Assembly (NCBI GenBank): GCA_021927905.1
Contig: BLLK01000040.1
Coordinates: 434,001-498,000 of the forward strand
Reading direction: 5' to 3'
Length of the DNA: 64,000 nt
Source: Chaetoceros tenuissimus
Taxonomy: Eukaryota > Bacillariophyta > Thalassiosirophyceae > Chaetocerotales > Chaetocerotaceae
In this document: positions 10,382-21,980 of the stretch, piece by piece
Layout: each line of letters begins with the position of its first letter
Numbering within the stretch: the first letter of the stretch is position 1
The notes under the pieces: generated by a model
What the model saw: the letters and a program-made list of their open reading frames with translations, nothing else
What the model was told of the DNA's origin: nothing
The model's database searches: none
Program-made: the position numbers and the translations under genes

Positions 10382-11498
10382 ATGAATGTCATTTTTCTGA
10401 ATGGGTGTGGTCGCGTCACAACGTTAAGCAATGGAATTCCAACAGAGTCACTGTCTTTTCCAATGGATACTGTCAAAAATTCCAATGTGATTGAAGAAAT
10501 CTTTTCAAATTCAAATTGTTACACTCACAATAAGGATTACATACCTACCCTTCATACTTCTCTTAAATCAAAATAAAATACTTTGTAGGAAAATGTCAAC
10601 ACAAAACAAAATTATTTTCACCACTCAGATTGTACAGAAGGAAGTACAAATGGTAGATCTCACCCATTGAGATGACAAAGAAGATACTTATATTCAAAAC
10701 AATGTCAAATCAATCTCTTCTGTAATCCAAAATATGAATAAAAATGCATCTGGAACCAATGAATTTGGACACAATGATATTGCAGCTGATGATTTGAGTG
10801 AGGATGAAAATTTGAACGAAGATGAAGGATCGACAGAAGGCTATAACAACACCAATCTTGTTCTTCTTTTACAGCAGATATATAATTGGAAATCTCTACC
10901 TTTTCCAACCCGCATTCAAGACCTTTTTAAAAGGCATGTACAAACCTCGTTGGTAGATGAGCTACTTACTGTAGGAATCTATGGTAATGAACTTGAGAAA
11001 AAAAGCAGTCTATTGATGCAATGTTGCTTTCATAATCAAGCCCTAATAATAATTCCATCAATACATACGATGATCATAGCAAAACTCTATATTGTCCATT
11101 TTGTAATGATGTTCATGTTGACCTCAATAGGTAAGTCTCCAAGTTGTACATTTGTACTGATTATTATTTTGTTTATACTGATTCATCATTTAACTTTGCG
11201 CAATCATGGGAAGGAATTAGAACAACACCAATGGTTTACCCACAGGGTGATGTGTTTATATTTGGATGAGGTAGACAACTATGTTTCAACTATGTGCGTT
11301 CAAACTAACAATGCTGATTGGATTTCTTTTCATGTGCAATGTTTTCAATTAGTATAATTACAATATAGAAAATGTAGTAATATATGCCACTACTATGATG
11401 ATATCATAAGCCTATGCCTTTTGACTCAGACCTATTAAACATCAACCTCAGTTTTATGATAATGAACATTTGATAAAGAATAATACATCTGTAAGAAA
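10382..11498 (+). pseudogene. Broken unknown gene with a C-P-F-C motif
   Basis: Plus-strand coding-like sequence runs from 10382 to about 11360 but changes frame. One frame (10734-11357) begins M-N-K-N-A-S-G and has an acidic N-terminus (D-D-L-S-E-D-E-N-L-N-E-D-E). Around 11090-11130 a neighbouring frame gives T-L-Y-C-P-F-C-N-D-V-H-V-D-L-N-R and is followed at once by GTAAGT, a good splice donor. The C-P-x-C and H-V-D-L arrangement recalls the zinc-binding N-terminal parts of some DNA transposases. I cannot name the family. The gag-only LTR element begins immediately downstream at 11499 and may have disrupted the gene. Confidence 0.3.
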
Positions 11499-11675
11499 TG
11501 TTAGGAAAGAGATCAAGTATCTAAGTCGAGAAACCAATGACAATGGATGTCAAATCAAACGTGTACAGAGACTACAATTCCCAATGCACAATTCTACCAA
11601 ATCATTACAATTTAGATGTAATCATAATAATAAAAGAGTTCTAACTTATCAATTTGATTTAGTTTAGACTTAGCA
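11499..11675 (+). repeat. 5' LTR of the gag-only element
   Basis: The repeat opens TGTTAGGAAAGAG, ends GACTTAGCA and is followed by GATTAACAGTCT, the likely primer-binding region. The same string, with one change, follows the LTR of the element at 21981-23170. Confidence 0.8.
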
Positions 11676-11768
11676 GATTAACAGTCTTGTTTTGTTTCTG
11701 AAGGACCAACTTGAGATTAGGTGAGAAGAGACAACTTAAGGTCAAATCTTACCTTCTGTGCCGTTTCC

Positions 11769-12000
11769 TTGCTGGAGAAGTATTAGTTTACGACTGAGTA
11801 AAAGGAAGCAAACCATTTTCTTGCTGGAGAAGTGTTCATTCATGACTGAGTAAAAGGAAGTGGAACCGACTAATGTTTTCTTGCTGGAGAAGTGTTCATT
11901 CACGACTGAGTAAAAGGAAGCAGAATCAATTGCTTGCTGGAGAAGTGTTCATTCACGACTGAGTAAAAGGAATTGGTGTTACTTGCTGGACGATTGTTGA
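11769..12000 (+). repeat. Leader tandem repeats upstream of gag
   Basis: About four units of 55-60 bp, each holding TTGCTGGAGAAGTGTTCATT and then GACTGAGTAAAAGGAA, are followed by a partial fifth unit. The fifth unit runs straight into the gag start, whose first codons (ATGACTGAGCAAGG) are a variant of the same repeated string. Confidence 0.75.
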
Positions 12001-12003
12001 ATC

Positions 12004-14143
12004 ATGACTGAGCAAGGAAGTGGAAGTGCTGGACTTTCCTCAAGTTACCAGAGAAGATTGGAAAAACTTACGGGAGAGTTTCTAGCTCCGCTAGAGCCTA
12101 TGAGGAGCATTAATGTGGTGTCCCAACAAGGCACCAAGAATGCAAATGATGCAAGTACTTACCGTCAGGACGCAAGGCCAGCTTCTGACAACTCTGGAAG
12201 ACAAGGAGGTACTGTTCTCGGAGACTCTCAGAGATCCCAAACTGGAAGGGATTTGAAGAGAAACCAAAGCTCTGCAAGTTCACAGAGCTTCATGCAATCG
12301 AAGAAGAGCCAACTCGAAATCGTGGGAATGTTGCTTCTTGGGATTGCTGCTTACGGATTTGGGACAAGGGTTATTGAATCGATTACCTCTAGTGCGCTTG
12401 AATTTTGGAATAACAATTTGAGTGGGACTACAGTGGGTAACCTCGGATTACCAATGATCTCTTGTGCAAGTTTGTTTATTTCTTCATCAAGTTCTTACTC
12501 GGTGATTGCCACAACAATGTGTGTGTTGTTTGGACTTTGGAAGGTTACTGGTCCGACTAGAACTCAGAGTGTTTTAGATATTCTCGAAGTTATCGGTCTT
12601 ACCAAGGACGAATCGAAAATGGTAATCCAAGACCTTCAAGTTTCAAATTTATCAACTCTAGTCCTAATCAGTGAGGCTGAGTTGAGGGAGAGTCTACTTT
12701 GCAATGGTCTCTTATCGAATCGCATCGAGCGAATTGTTCGAAGTTTCACAGCATTCAGACTCAAGTGGACTGGCTTATCAGACTCAGAGAAGGTGTCTTT
12801 TCATTCGACTGCATACTCTTCTCTTGATCATTCTAAGTGGATCAAAAGACTTGAGGCGTCTCGGGTTTCTAGTCCTAGGAGTCCAAAGACATTTGACTTC
12901 GGATCTTTGTCTTCTCCAATGGAGAGTGCAGCGTCGTCTAAGAAGGTTGACTTTGCTACTCCTGCTAGGACCAAGAAGAAGTTTGAAGACTCTGATTCTT
13001 CTGAGAGTGAAGATTCTGAGGAAGACTCCTCTGATGATGACAATGATTTTGATTTGTTCTTCTCTCCTTCGGCAGCTAGGAGTGTTCAGGCTAAGAAGAA
13101 TCCAATGCCATCGATTCCCTGCAATGCAAACAAGAAAGAGAAGTACGACATGCAAGCAAAGAATGATATGAGTACTGCAGGAGTGTTATCTCTGGTTGAT
13201 GGAGTGTCTCCATTCCAAGAACCTGTTTGGAACGGGGGACCAAAGAAGAGAAGGAAGTGGAAGAAGTATAAAAAGGAGAAACTGATGTATCATCGTGGAA
13301 ATGATTGGTTGAAGAGTTACTATGTCGATAGTGCTTTGGCAAGCAACCATCCACTTTGCAAGCATCTTTTGAATGTAGTGGACGGTGTGGAAGCATACAA
13401 CCTAGTGCAAACCCATCTAGACCCTTGCGATGCTGAAAGCATTCGACAGTTTTCTCAAGGTTCAGTTGTCGTCTACTTCTAGGGGTTCGTTCACTACGTT
13501 TGCCTTGAGTTATCAAAATGCAATTGACAGAATGACTGCAGCTGGACTCAACCTTGATGATGCTGTTTTGAAGATACTTTTGTATTCCAAGTTGCCAAAG
13601 GAGTCTTATGCTATTGTTTTCAGTAAGCTGAAGGATTTTGAGAGTTTGGATCTTGTCTCAACCATAGAAGCTATTGCTGATCAAGCTTTGCACATCGAGA
13701 ATGGGTCTTCAAAGGCAAATGTTCATGCTGCCTCTTCTGAGGATACTACCTCTTCTGATGATGAAACTAAGTCTTCCGTCAAGTGGCCTGACAAGATTGC
13801 TGGACACAAAGTCGATCCTAAGACTGGACGTATGTCCAAAGAGGATTGCAATGCGTTATCTTGGGAGCAGAGACAGACTTTTCTTGGAGCAAAGAAGAAC
13901 CTTGTAAAGGAGAACTCAGGTTTGGCCCTTTCGGATGCATATAAGGTGGATGCCTTGAACATCAAGATTCATTTCCTCAAGAAGCAGAAATTGGAGAGTC
14001 CTTCTCCAAAGTCAAAGGACATCTCGTCTTTCGATGATGCAAAGGATGCATCTTTGGATAGTATCTTGAATCTCGTGAAGAAGAAGCATGGATCCGAGCA
14101 AGCAGAGAAGCTTGAGGGTTGGGTGAAGCATAAAGTCAACTAG
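12004..14143 (+). CDS. Gag-like coding region with hydrophobic segments
   Basis: The coding region spans about 700 codons. The N-terminal part is Ser/Gln-rich. Two strongly hydrophobic stretches follow (near G-M-L-L-L-G-I-A-A-Y-G-F and then V-I-A-T-T-M-C-V-L-F-G-L-W), then a helical segment and a serine/acid-rich linker. The C-terminal third (N-A-I-D-R-M-T-A-A-G-L through L-P-K-E-S-Y) resembles the helical core of copia-type Gag (UBN2 family). No protease or polymerase motif is present. Membrane-like segments are unusual in a retroelement Gag and may direct particles to a membrane, which is inference. The region is fossil and is not intact as a single frame. Confidence 0.55.
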
Positions 14144-14192
14144 ATTTCATGGTCTTCGGGAGCTATTGTTTCATGCCATAGATTCCGGGGAG

Positions 14193-14368
14193 TGTTAGGA
14201 AAGAGATCAAGTATCTAAGTCGAGAAACCAATGACGATGGATGTCAAATCAAACGTGTACAGAGACTACAATCCCAATGCACAATTCTACCAAATCATTA
14301 CAATTTAGATGTAATCATAATAATAAAAGAGTTCTAACTTATCAATTCGATTTAGTTTAGACTTAGCA
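14193..14368 (+). repeat. 3' LTR of the gag-only element
   Basis: This is a near-identical copy of 11499-11675. It is preceded by GCCATAGATTCCGGGGAG, which matches, with one change, the tract before the LTR of the element at 21981-23170. Confidence 0.8.
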
Positions 14369-15125
14369 TCTGGCCAAGGAGGAAGTGATTCCATCCTATA
14401 CTATCCTGTTCTTCAAGAGCTTGCATTATCACTGGACATGCTTGTGCTGGTAAGGTAATTTGTTTTGGAGGAAGCCCTTTGAGAGTTGTCCTGAGTCTGT
14501 TCATTATCACACTTCACAGGTTGGGGTCTGTCTGGAGGTTTCGCATCGTAGATAGGAGCTGCTTTAGCTCTACTGTAGCTTTTGGTGCAAGTGGAGAGTC
14601 AGCACAAGTAAGGAAGTGCCACTTGTAATCCACTTCTTAGCAATTGAATGGGCAGCAAGGTGATGGGGTTCTTGTTTCATATGTATCTTCCTGTCCTGCA
14701 CTAAAGGACTACAATTCAAAGCACAGAAAGAGGAGAACATCACAGCGTGTGCAGGAAAGGCAAACTGAGTCTAAGCGAGTCAAAGTAGAGCAAAGAGAAG
14801 ATGCATTGAAGAGAAGGAAGTGAAAGAAAAAAAAAATATTTTTTCGATCTTCTCAGCTTTTCAGTGGTTCTGATTGATTTTGACATTAAATAAGGCCTAA
14901 ATTAAGGGGGATTTAGCTTTGTTAGGAGATGTTACGGCTTAGCGTCCGTGTCCTTCTCGTCAAGAAATGATAGCTCAGGAAAAGTCATATCAAACCATTT
15001 CCAAAGAATCTGTACTTTCGACAACCTTCCAATTAGCAAGCCTGATGTCTCTAATTGCGCTTTAGTTCTGTCTGACAATTTTTTCCATTGTGTTGGGACA
15101 AAAAAAATAAAAAATTTCATTTCAG
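14369..15125. other. Non-coding stretch
   Basis: No supported gene. Immediately before 15126 lies a T-rich tract ending TTTCAG, which could be a splice acceptor, so the 15126 gene may have an upstream untranslated exon here. Confidence 0.4.
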
Positions 15126-16034
15126 ATGCAAAAAATATTTCGTTTTCGATTGTGTTTCGGAATCATTTTTCTTTTTGTCTTGCAACAAAATTTCAATTAC
15201 AAAATACACGAAACAAAAAAAAATGTTGATTATCTCACAAAATTTTTACTTACAAAAGAATCAAATAAGTCCTATCAATTATCAAAAGTAAAGATTCTTT
15301 TATATATTGCAACCCATATGTCAAAAATGCATATGTGGTATTTAAAAAATTGTTGGCCAACTGCAATGAGAAATTCTTTGTTGCTGAATATGTCAGATGT
15401 CACCATATATTTAAATAAATCAGAAGAAAATAAAACTACTGCAATAGAACTTCTGAAAAATGTTTTCAATGGACGAAATCTTATAATTCATACTCCAAAC
15501 GAAACTGGAGATCCCTCCTTTGATTTGTTAAGTAATAATTTGAGAATGAATAAACAGAATGGGGCAATTAGAGCTCTCGGAGATGCATTTGATGATGGGT
15601 TATTCAGTGGATATGACTGGGTTATTCGAGTCAATCCAGATGTGATAATAAGAAATGAAACGCAAATTTTAGATATCATACTATATGATCAAACTGCAAC
15701 CGCCATAATTGTTGATTGTTCGGTTTACAAGCGAAAAACCAAACCTTCTTTGCCGATATTAGTTCATACAGACTTTTTTGTATTGAGAACAAGGGATCTT
15801 CCAAGAGATATTTTTAAAAATCATTATGGATTGTCTAATGCAGAGGCTATTTTCACAAAACAGATTGAAGATAGAATTTTAAGACAAGGTCGACATAGGT
15901 TGATGGAGAATCTCGCACCACTTTCTAGAAAATGTCGAGTTGGTGATCGTAGAAGCTTAGATTCTATACCCGTGACTCATTTTCATCCTCTTCCAAAAAC
16001 AATGAGTATCAATTCTTGCCCATTGAAGTTCTGA
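15126..16034 (+). CDS. Type II membrane glycosyltransferase-like protein
   Basis: The predicted protein has 302 residues. A short basic N-terminus (M-Q-K-I-F-R-F-R) and one hydrophobic segment (F-G-I-I-F-L-F-V-L) form a signal anchor, as in Golgi type II enzymes. The lumenal part begins with H-M-W-Y-L-K-N-C-W-P near residue 60, then holds a likely nucleotide-sugar-binding region D-W-V-I-R-V-N-P-D-V-I-I-R near residue 160, and ends in a Cys-containing tail. N-glycosylation sites (N-K-S, N-E-T) are present. The pattern resembles a family of stramenopile glycosyltransferase-like proteins of unknown substrate; I cannot name a Pfam family with confidence. The frame is intact and the start is the first ATG before the anchor. 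It is the only clearly intact host gene in the first 37 kb. Confidence 0.6.
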   Translation: MQKIFRFRLCFGIIFLFVLQQNFNYKIHETKKNVDYLTKFLLTKESNKSYQLSKVKILLYIATHMSKMHMWYLKNCWPTAMRNSLLLNMSDVTIYLNKSEENKTTAIELLKNVFNGRNLIIHTPNETGDPSFDLLSNNLRMNKQNGAIRALGDAFDDGLFSGYDWVIRVNPDVIIRNETQILDIILYDQTATAIIVDCSVYKRKTKPSLPILVHTDFFVLRTRDLPRDIFKNHYGLSNAEAIFTKQIEDRILRQGRHRLMENLAPLSRKCRVGDRRSLDSIPVTHFHPLPKTMSINSCPLKF

Positions 16035-16191
16035 TTAGTATTAAGACATGTTTTAAGAGTTCAAAGTGCATCAGTTACTCATCAAATCAGGATAGAGAGA
16101 AATGTCTGCTCCTTTTACAACAGTTCAAAAGGTAACTTGGTAGTGTACAAACTGAAAAGAAGAAGATGCAACCCATATTTGGTAGTAATGA

Positions 16192-16459
16192 TTAATATTG
16201 GTGTGGTCCTGTTTTACGCCCTGTTTTACGTGCTATTGTAGCGCTGTATGGGTTAGAGCAAAGGTCTGTCTCCTCACTTAATATGGCTAAGTATTAGGCT
16301 TCTCAAGCTCAATATTATGGTTCTCAGTATCTTTTGTTGATGTTTCGGATCTTTCAGAGTATCTTATAGTTTTAGAATCTATCTAATAGTAACGAGTGTT
16401 TCAGCACCTATTCATAGTGATATCTCTCAAATTTAGAGCTGCACAGCGATATATAATCA
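16192..16459 (+). repeat. Left LTR-like repeat of the LARD-like element
   Basis: Matches 20816-21069 in direct orientation. The best-kept block is GGTGTGGTCCTGTTTTACGC through CTAAGTATTAGGCTTCTCAA; the middle has indels. Confidence 0.75.
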
Positions 16460-16728
16460 GTTTATCATTACCCATAGCGTTTTGGATTCGCTATGAAGGG
16501 ATGGTGTTGAGTTACTATCTTTTATTTGATAATTTGAGCTTGTTGTGTTTGTAGTATTCTGATTAGGCTCTGAAACAGGGCATCAGATACAACCCCATGG
16601 CATACTGAATGGCAGCCTCATCACTCGGATTCTTCGGGTTTGAGATGTCAAGACGAAGATATAAGTTTTGTTGAGCTGACTGATCACCAGCTACCTATTG
16701 CAAGATATGTGTAGTTGATGACATGTAT

Positions 16729-17190
16729 AGGCCTTGATGTGCCTGCACAACTACCAATCTATTCCTAATACAATATCTACATTGAGAAGAGCCAATGTAG
16801 TGTGTAAAAGGGATACATGTAAAGCAAAAAGTCAATGACTTGAATAGTAAAGCAAGATGAAGTCTTTTATAGACATCAGGAAAGGCCAGGTGGCACTTCA
16901 CAGCAAGGTGTCGTGATGGATGCATAGGATGAGAAAAGGCCTTGATGTGCCTGCACAACTACTAACATAAGCTAACATATCATTTACAACAGGATTTGAG
17001 CTATTCTTTTATGATATTTGTTTATAGCAACATTCATAGCCTTGTTCAGGCTGTGTACATTGGGAAGAGCCCATGTAGCATGTAAAGGGACACACGTAAA
17101 GTGAAAATTCAACGATACTTGTTATTTGCAGTATCATTTACAGTTGAAGAGTAAAGCAAGATGCAAAAGGCCTGTTGGTACTTTGCAGCA
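16729..17190 (+). repeat. Imperfect internal repeats of the LARD-like element
   Basis: The string GCCTTGATGTGCCTGCACAA occurs at about 16731 and 16942. A following block (ATTGRGAAGAGCCMATGTAG...) recurs at about 16780 and 17068, which points to an imperfect duplication of roughly 210-290 bp. Confidence 0.55.
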
Positions 17191-19065
17191 AGGTGAAAGT
17201 AGCCACTTCATGATTAAATTGTTTGCTTTACTCACTCAACCTTTTACAAAATAGCGAGATTGGAAATTGAATGTTCCGTAGCTAGAAAAAGTTTATTACT
17301 TTACATCTACCATGTCTTATACCTTTAGCTCCTCAAATCAAAATAGGGAAAAGGATAGTGACAGCAAAATGTATTGACTTATGTGCTCATAGCAGAGCGA
17401 TGAACAAAAATATTTCTGCGGCAAAGAGAAATTCAGGGATTCCATGTCCATTTTTGGCTGCATTGATCTTTTTGATTCTTGGTCCAAAGATGCGTTCAAA
17501 ATATAAGCATTTACTCTGGTAGAGTATTGAGCAAAAATAGTTTCATATTGTACCCTACTTCAGTAATAGATGACATTTAAAGGAAATGAGAAGACCGTCA
17601 TCTTCCATGGTAGCAGAGGCATATGCAAATTATGTCACTTGGTCACAGTAACTATTCCGGGTTATGAGTTGCTGCTGAATATACATACATTTTATTATTC
17701 ATCTCACAAACCGTTCGATAGAGTAGTAGAAAGAACTAGTCATAGCTCCAAATTGTTGCATGTGGCAGCAGATTCGTGTAGGCATGCATGTTGAATAAGT
17801 ACTGGATACACAATGGTATCACTTATCTAGAAACATGTATTGCTGACAAGGGGTCAAGTGAGGGAAAGGGTATGCACCTAGGTTGTATTGGTATTACGAA
17901 GACGGAGACATACCATTATCATTGCCTGCTCCATGTCATAGCATCGAATATTGTTAGAGATATTGTGATCTTGAATTGTGAAAGAGTCTGATCGTTAGAA
18001 AATGAGTTGGTGTATGCTCATCTAGGAAGACTCGCATGTTGTCGTTTTGAAATTATGAGTGTGTTCCTGAAAGTGGAATTGTATTACCAATGTGCAGTGT
18101 ATTGACTTCTACATGAAATGGGGGAGTTGATACAGAGATGATGAGATCTGTTTGGTGAAAGCCTACAATCTCCTCTCTCCATTTCTCTTCTTGGTCTACA
18201 AAGCTTGTATGACTCACATGAGTTGATATGGTTTTAAAATAATTATTTTGTTTGTTTCACTGACAGAAACATGTGCAAATGGTGATTTGTAATTGTGTTG
18301 TCAAAGGGACGATGGATACGACTTATGGTGTATTTATTTCGAGTGTCTTGATGTAACACGAATGCATTTCGGATGTCTTACCATCTCATAGTTTTGTCAA
18401 AAGTGCTTCAAGAGAATGGATTATGATGTGGGACGAAGGATTTCCCTAGATATTGATTACGAGATTACGAAAAAGTTGAGCTTGGCAGTGAAAAATTCCA
18501 TTTGGATCGCGATATAAGATTGCAGAGTTGTTTGCATTGTAAATGTCGATGAGTGTAAACTTTGACACTTCGGCGAATTTTGTCAGAGTATTGAGCACGT
18601 ATCAAGGAGGGATCATTATTACCATCAAGATATCAAGTTGAAAAAAAAATATAGATATAGAGCAACTGAACCTAATGATTGTGAAAATGATTTCCATACG
18701 GTATAGTGCATATGCATTAATCAAAACATGATCTGGATTTTATTATTACATCATGATATTACTCAACAGGCAGATGCTGAATTCATTATTGCATAGGTTC
18801 AAGATGTCCTGCTAACTCGCCAATTTCAGGCTTGAGGGAGAAGAAATTGATACTGCAGTGTGTGATTGCGTCACACCTAGTTCAAGCCTTCTTTGCCAAG
18901 TAACTATTGCATCGTTTACAGCTGTTTGTAGAGAAATTATTGCCAGCCTTCCATAAAAGTGTGGAATGCAGAACAATAATATGTCGAATGCGAGAGTGCT
19001 ATGGTTTCGAATGAGTGGACTTACTTCGACCCTGTAGTGTCTAATGAGTTATTGTAGGCAACAAA

Positions 19066-19200
19066 GGTGGCTCCAGTGGGTATCACAGTGAAGATACAAG
19101 ATGCCAACCATGAGAAGGTGGCTGCATTGGGTATCTTGAGTAGATACATTATGCCAACCAGGGTATCTTGAGTAGATACATTATGCCAACCAATGCTAGA
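19066..19200 (+). repeat. Short tandem repeats around GATACATTATGCCAACCA
   Basis: Three imperfect units contain GGTATCTTGAGTAGATACA and then TTATGCCAACCA, or a close variant. They lie inside the non-coding LTR-flanked element. Confidence 0.6.
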
Positions 19201-20815
19201 TACTTAAAGAGCAGGTGAAGTCCCATCTCAGAGTTACTACTTCATTGGGCTGTGCATTGATTGACTAGCTGCAGTGGATGCTAGAAAGGTCATAGATCCA
19301 CAGCATGATCCGCAAAGTGTGATAGGTATTCGTTCTCCAATTGCATTTTGTTGCTTTATTATTTTGGTGCCAAGCGTGCACTTTGACAGTTGTAGCATGG
19401 AGTTGCAATGACTGTGTCATCACCGGCAAATGTGTGTGTAGAATATAATGGATTGCATTCAAAGGTAGAAGTATACCCGAAGTTGCAATGGAAGCATTAG
19501 TGTATGCCCATTATAGGAAGTTCGAGATAAAAATCATCTTGTTGTAATAGAATGAATTGGAGATGATATTCAGATTTTCGTAACAGAATGAAGAATCGAG
19601 AAGTGTACTTCTAAAGTACTCATAGAATTGTGTGAACATTTGCATTGAACTCAAGTGGCGTTGTCCTTTTGTCATTGTTTGTACTGACAACGAGGGTTGA
19701 GTATGCGTTCCGTAGCATGTCTGATAGTGGCATGGCATGTTCATACCATATTGTTTGAAAGTGTAAGAAGACTCAATTGAATGAGTAGACTGTCTCATGT
19801 GTCATTTTAGCAGTCATTACAGGGACAGGTATAGGTATAGTAGAAATTATAGCTTTGCCCCATCAGAATGCAACTTGCGAAACCTGTAAGTGACTACTGC
19901 GTAGCGCGAGAAGCATGGAGAGAAGCATGGAAGAGAAGAGAGACTCAGGCTGATTTAGTTCAAGCCAGCTGATTCAAGAATGAACTGTTTAGGTTCACAA
20001 CTTATGGGGAGTTTTGTTAGATTGGATCGAAGCTGCTACTGATAGGAACAATGTTTCTTGTTGTGTGGTAGTATAGGCGATACCACAAAGGTACATGTGA
20101 CTCGAGAAATAAAGTGAAGGGTATTATATCCCATCCTGAGTGACGAGAAGGATACTCAAGACTTGCAACGTGATTTAATAGTGTGATGATGTGCAATTCG
20201 AAAGAGGTTACATTTTGTCGCGAGTATGGAATAGTGCAAGTTAGCTTCATGGTACAAGAGCATACTTATAACAGCTGCAGAGTTAAGGTGCAGCAGTGTC
20301 CATCATGGAACAGTTGAAGTATTAGTTATCTGAAGTCTATATTGTAAATGGAACAATGAGATCTTAGTTTTCCAAAGAAGAGTTAGTTTTGTAAGTAGGT
20401 GTATGACATGGTCCTGTGATATGAATGCTTGAGAACTTTGAGATAGTTCTGAGGCCCTACTTGCTATTACAAAGACTATAGGCAATCCAAGAAGGATTAG
20501 TAAGTGCCTAGCTAGCAGAGCAAGTCTATGAGGAAGTAATAGAGGGCATAACGCATGGGATTATCAGGATCATGGTGGATGGTATATCTTCGGTACATCT
20601 TTGCTGCATAGATATAGATCATTATTGGAAGCCGTACAGGTAACAGTGACAGTTTATTGATTGAAGTAAGTATATGCTCAATATGAGCAGAGTCAGCAAT
20701 GACAATGATGCAATTGCAAGGATTGCAAGCAGTTGTACATCCTGGCGTTGCGCAGAAACCAGGTCCCCTTTTGGGTATATTAGTCCAATACGAGAATCGC
20801 ATTGCGGGGAGTAGT

Positions 20816-21069
20816 TTAATATTGGTGTGGTCCTGTTTTACGCCCTGTTTTACGTGCTATCGTAGAGCTGTATGGGTTAGAGTGAAGGTCTGTCTCCTCA
20901 CTTAATATGGCTAAGTATTAGGCTTCTCAAGCTCAGTAGGAGGGTTCTTGGTATCTTTTGTTGTTATAGTTTCTGTATAGCTTAGAATCTATCTAATAGT
21001 AACGAGTGTTTCAGCACCTGTATCTCTCTAGTTTAGTCTAATTTAGAGCTGCACAGCGATATTTAATCA
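20816..21069 (+). repeat. Right LTR-like repeat of the LARD-like element
   Basis: Direct copy of 16192-16459, preceded by the purine tract GCGGGGAG. Confidence 0.75.
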
Positions 21070-21095
21070 AGGGCATGTTCAATCTCGCCCACGTT

Positions 21096-21672
21096 TCAAT
21101 AGGTTCTATCACACAATAGTTTGTGTTTTAGGCAATAATATGTGTAATTCTCAACAAAACTTTGAATGAAGAAAGCAAGAAACTTGACCAAACTGCTTAT
21201 CTGATTGTCTTGATGGATGTCATGGCTATAATCAACATGCATTTTTGAAGTTGCTACATCTTTTCTGAACATTTTAATACCAAGATCAATCTTTGTTATT
21301 TGGAATCTTATGTTTCTTTCCAATCCACTATTTGCACTATTTGTATTATCAGAAGAGGAAGTATCAGTTGATGTATCCATAGAAGTATCCACGTAGGGAA
21401 CATCCTGTTTATATGGGATAAGCCAAAAGTTAATTGATCTTTCAACATTTCAATACTTGAATCATTGTCAACATCCATTTTCAACATCATGCGTGGATTG
21501 ATCTGCTATAGACATTATTTGAGTACCATTGACTTCTGAAGAATTGCTGACCTTGGATTCTGTATCTGAGAATACATCATCTTAAGTATCGCTATTGTAG
21601 CCATGATGTGAAGGATTGTTATTAAACCTCTGACTGAGAGGTTGAAAGGACTCCCAATCTTCCAAATCCATA
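21096..21672 (-). pseudogene. Broken unknown gene fragment
   Basis: On the minus strand a coding-like stretch starts near 21672 (M-D-L-E-D-W-E-S-F) and ends at 21096, shifting frame at least once and carrying an internal stop. It is rich in S, D and T (M-D-T-S-M-D-T-S-T-D-T-S), and its C-terminal part (F-R-K-D-V-A-T-S-K-M-H) looks like a folded fragment. No domain is recognised. It lies on the same strand as the zinc-knuckle ORF at 23223-24102, with the small LTR element between them. The two may be parts of one interrupted gene, which is inference. Confidence 0.3.
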
Positions 21673-21980
21673 ATAAACAGATTATAAGCACACATTACCT
21701 ATATACTTCAAGTCAATGATAGAACAGGATTAGACAGGTACAAGTAGCAGAGATGATATAAGTCCTCAACAGTCTATAATCAGAAACATATATTTGATTG
21801 TTTCTTTAACAGAAGGATATTAAGACAGAATATACAGCCAGAAGAACGATATTACAAAAAATTTAATTTCTCAACGCTCTATAGTCAGCTTAATCTATAC
21901 CCCTTACAATAGAGACATTGTTATATTCGATGGTACCAACATGTCCTTTGAGGATTGCAAGATGGTTGAAATGCTATTGA

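Larger units (their letters stand above)
11499..14368 (+). mobile_element. Gag-only LTR retroelement
   Basis: Two direct repeats of about 177 bp (11499-11675 and 14193-14368) start TGTTAGG and end TTAGCA, the TG...CA form of LTRs. A purine-rich tract, CCGGGGAG, sits directly before the second LTR. The internal part holds a repeated leader and one Gag-like coding region (12004-14143), with no protease, integrase, RT or RNase H. It is therefore a non-autonomous element that would depend on enzymes made elsewhere. The LTRs differ at only a few positions, so the insertion is fairly young. Flanking 5-bp sequences (AGAAA and TCTGG) do not match. The element is related to the small LTR element at 21981-23170 (same tract before the LTR, same motif after it). 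Confidence 0.8.
16192..21069 (+). mobile_element. LTR-flanked element without coding capacity (LARD-like)
   Basis: Two direct repeats of about 254-268 bp (16192-16459 and 20816-21069) flank 4.36 kb with no convincing coding frame. The repeats open TTAATATTGGTGTGG and close with TTTAATCA or ATATAATCA. The purine tract GCGGGGAG just before the right copy suggests plus orientation. Repeat divergence is clear, with several indels, so the insertion is old. Long LTR elements with non-coding interiors are known in plants as large retrotransposon derivatives (LARDs) and rely on related autonomous elements. Exact LTR ends and target duplication are unresolved. It could alternatively be an autonomous element decayed past recognition. 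Confidence 0.6.

Noticed and set aside
12704-13171. Frames antisense or shifted to the gag-like region
   Set aside because: Low-complexity shadows of the Ser/Asp-rich linker.
17570-20905. Short frames inside the LTR-flanked 16-21 kb element
   Set aside because: All under 100 codons, with no motif, scattered over both strands.
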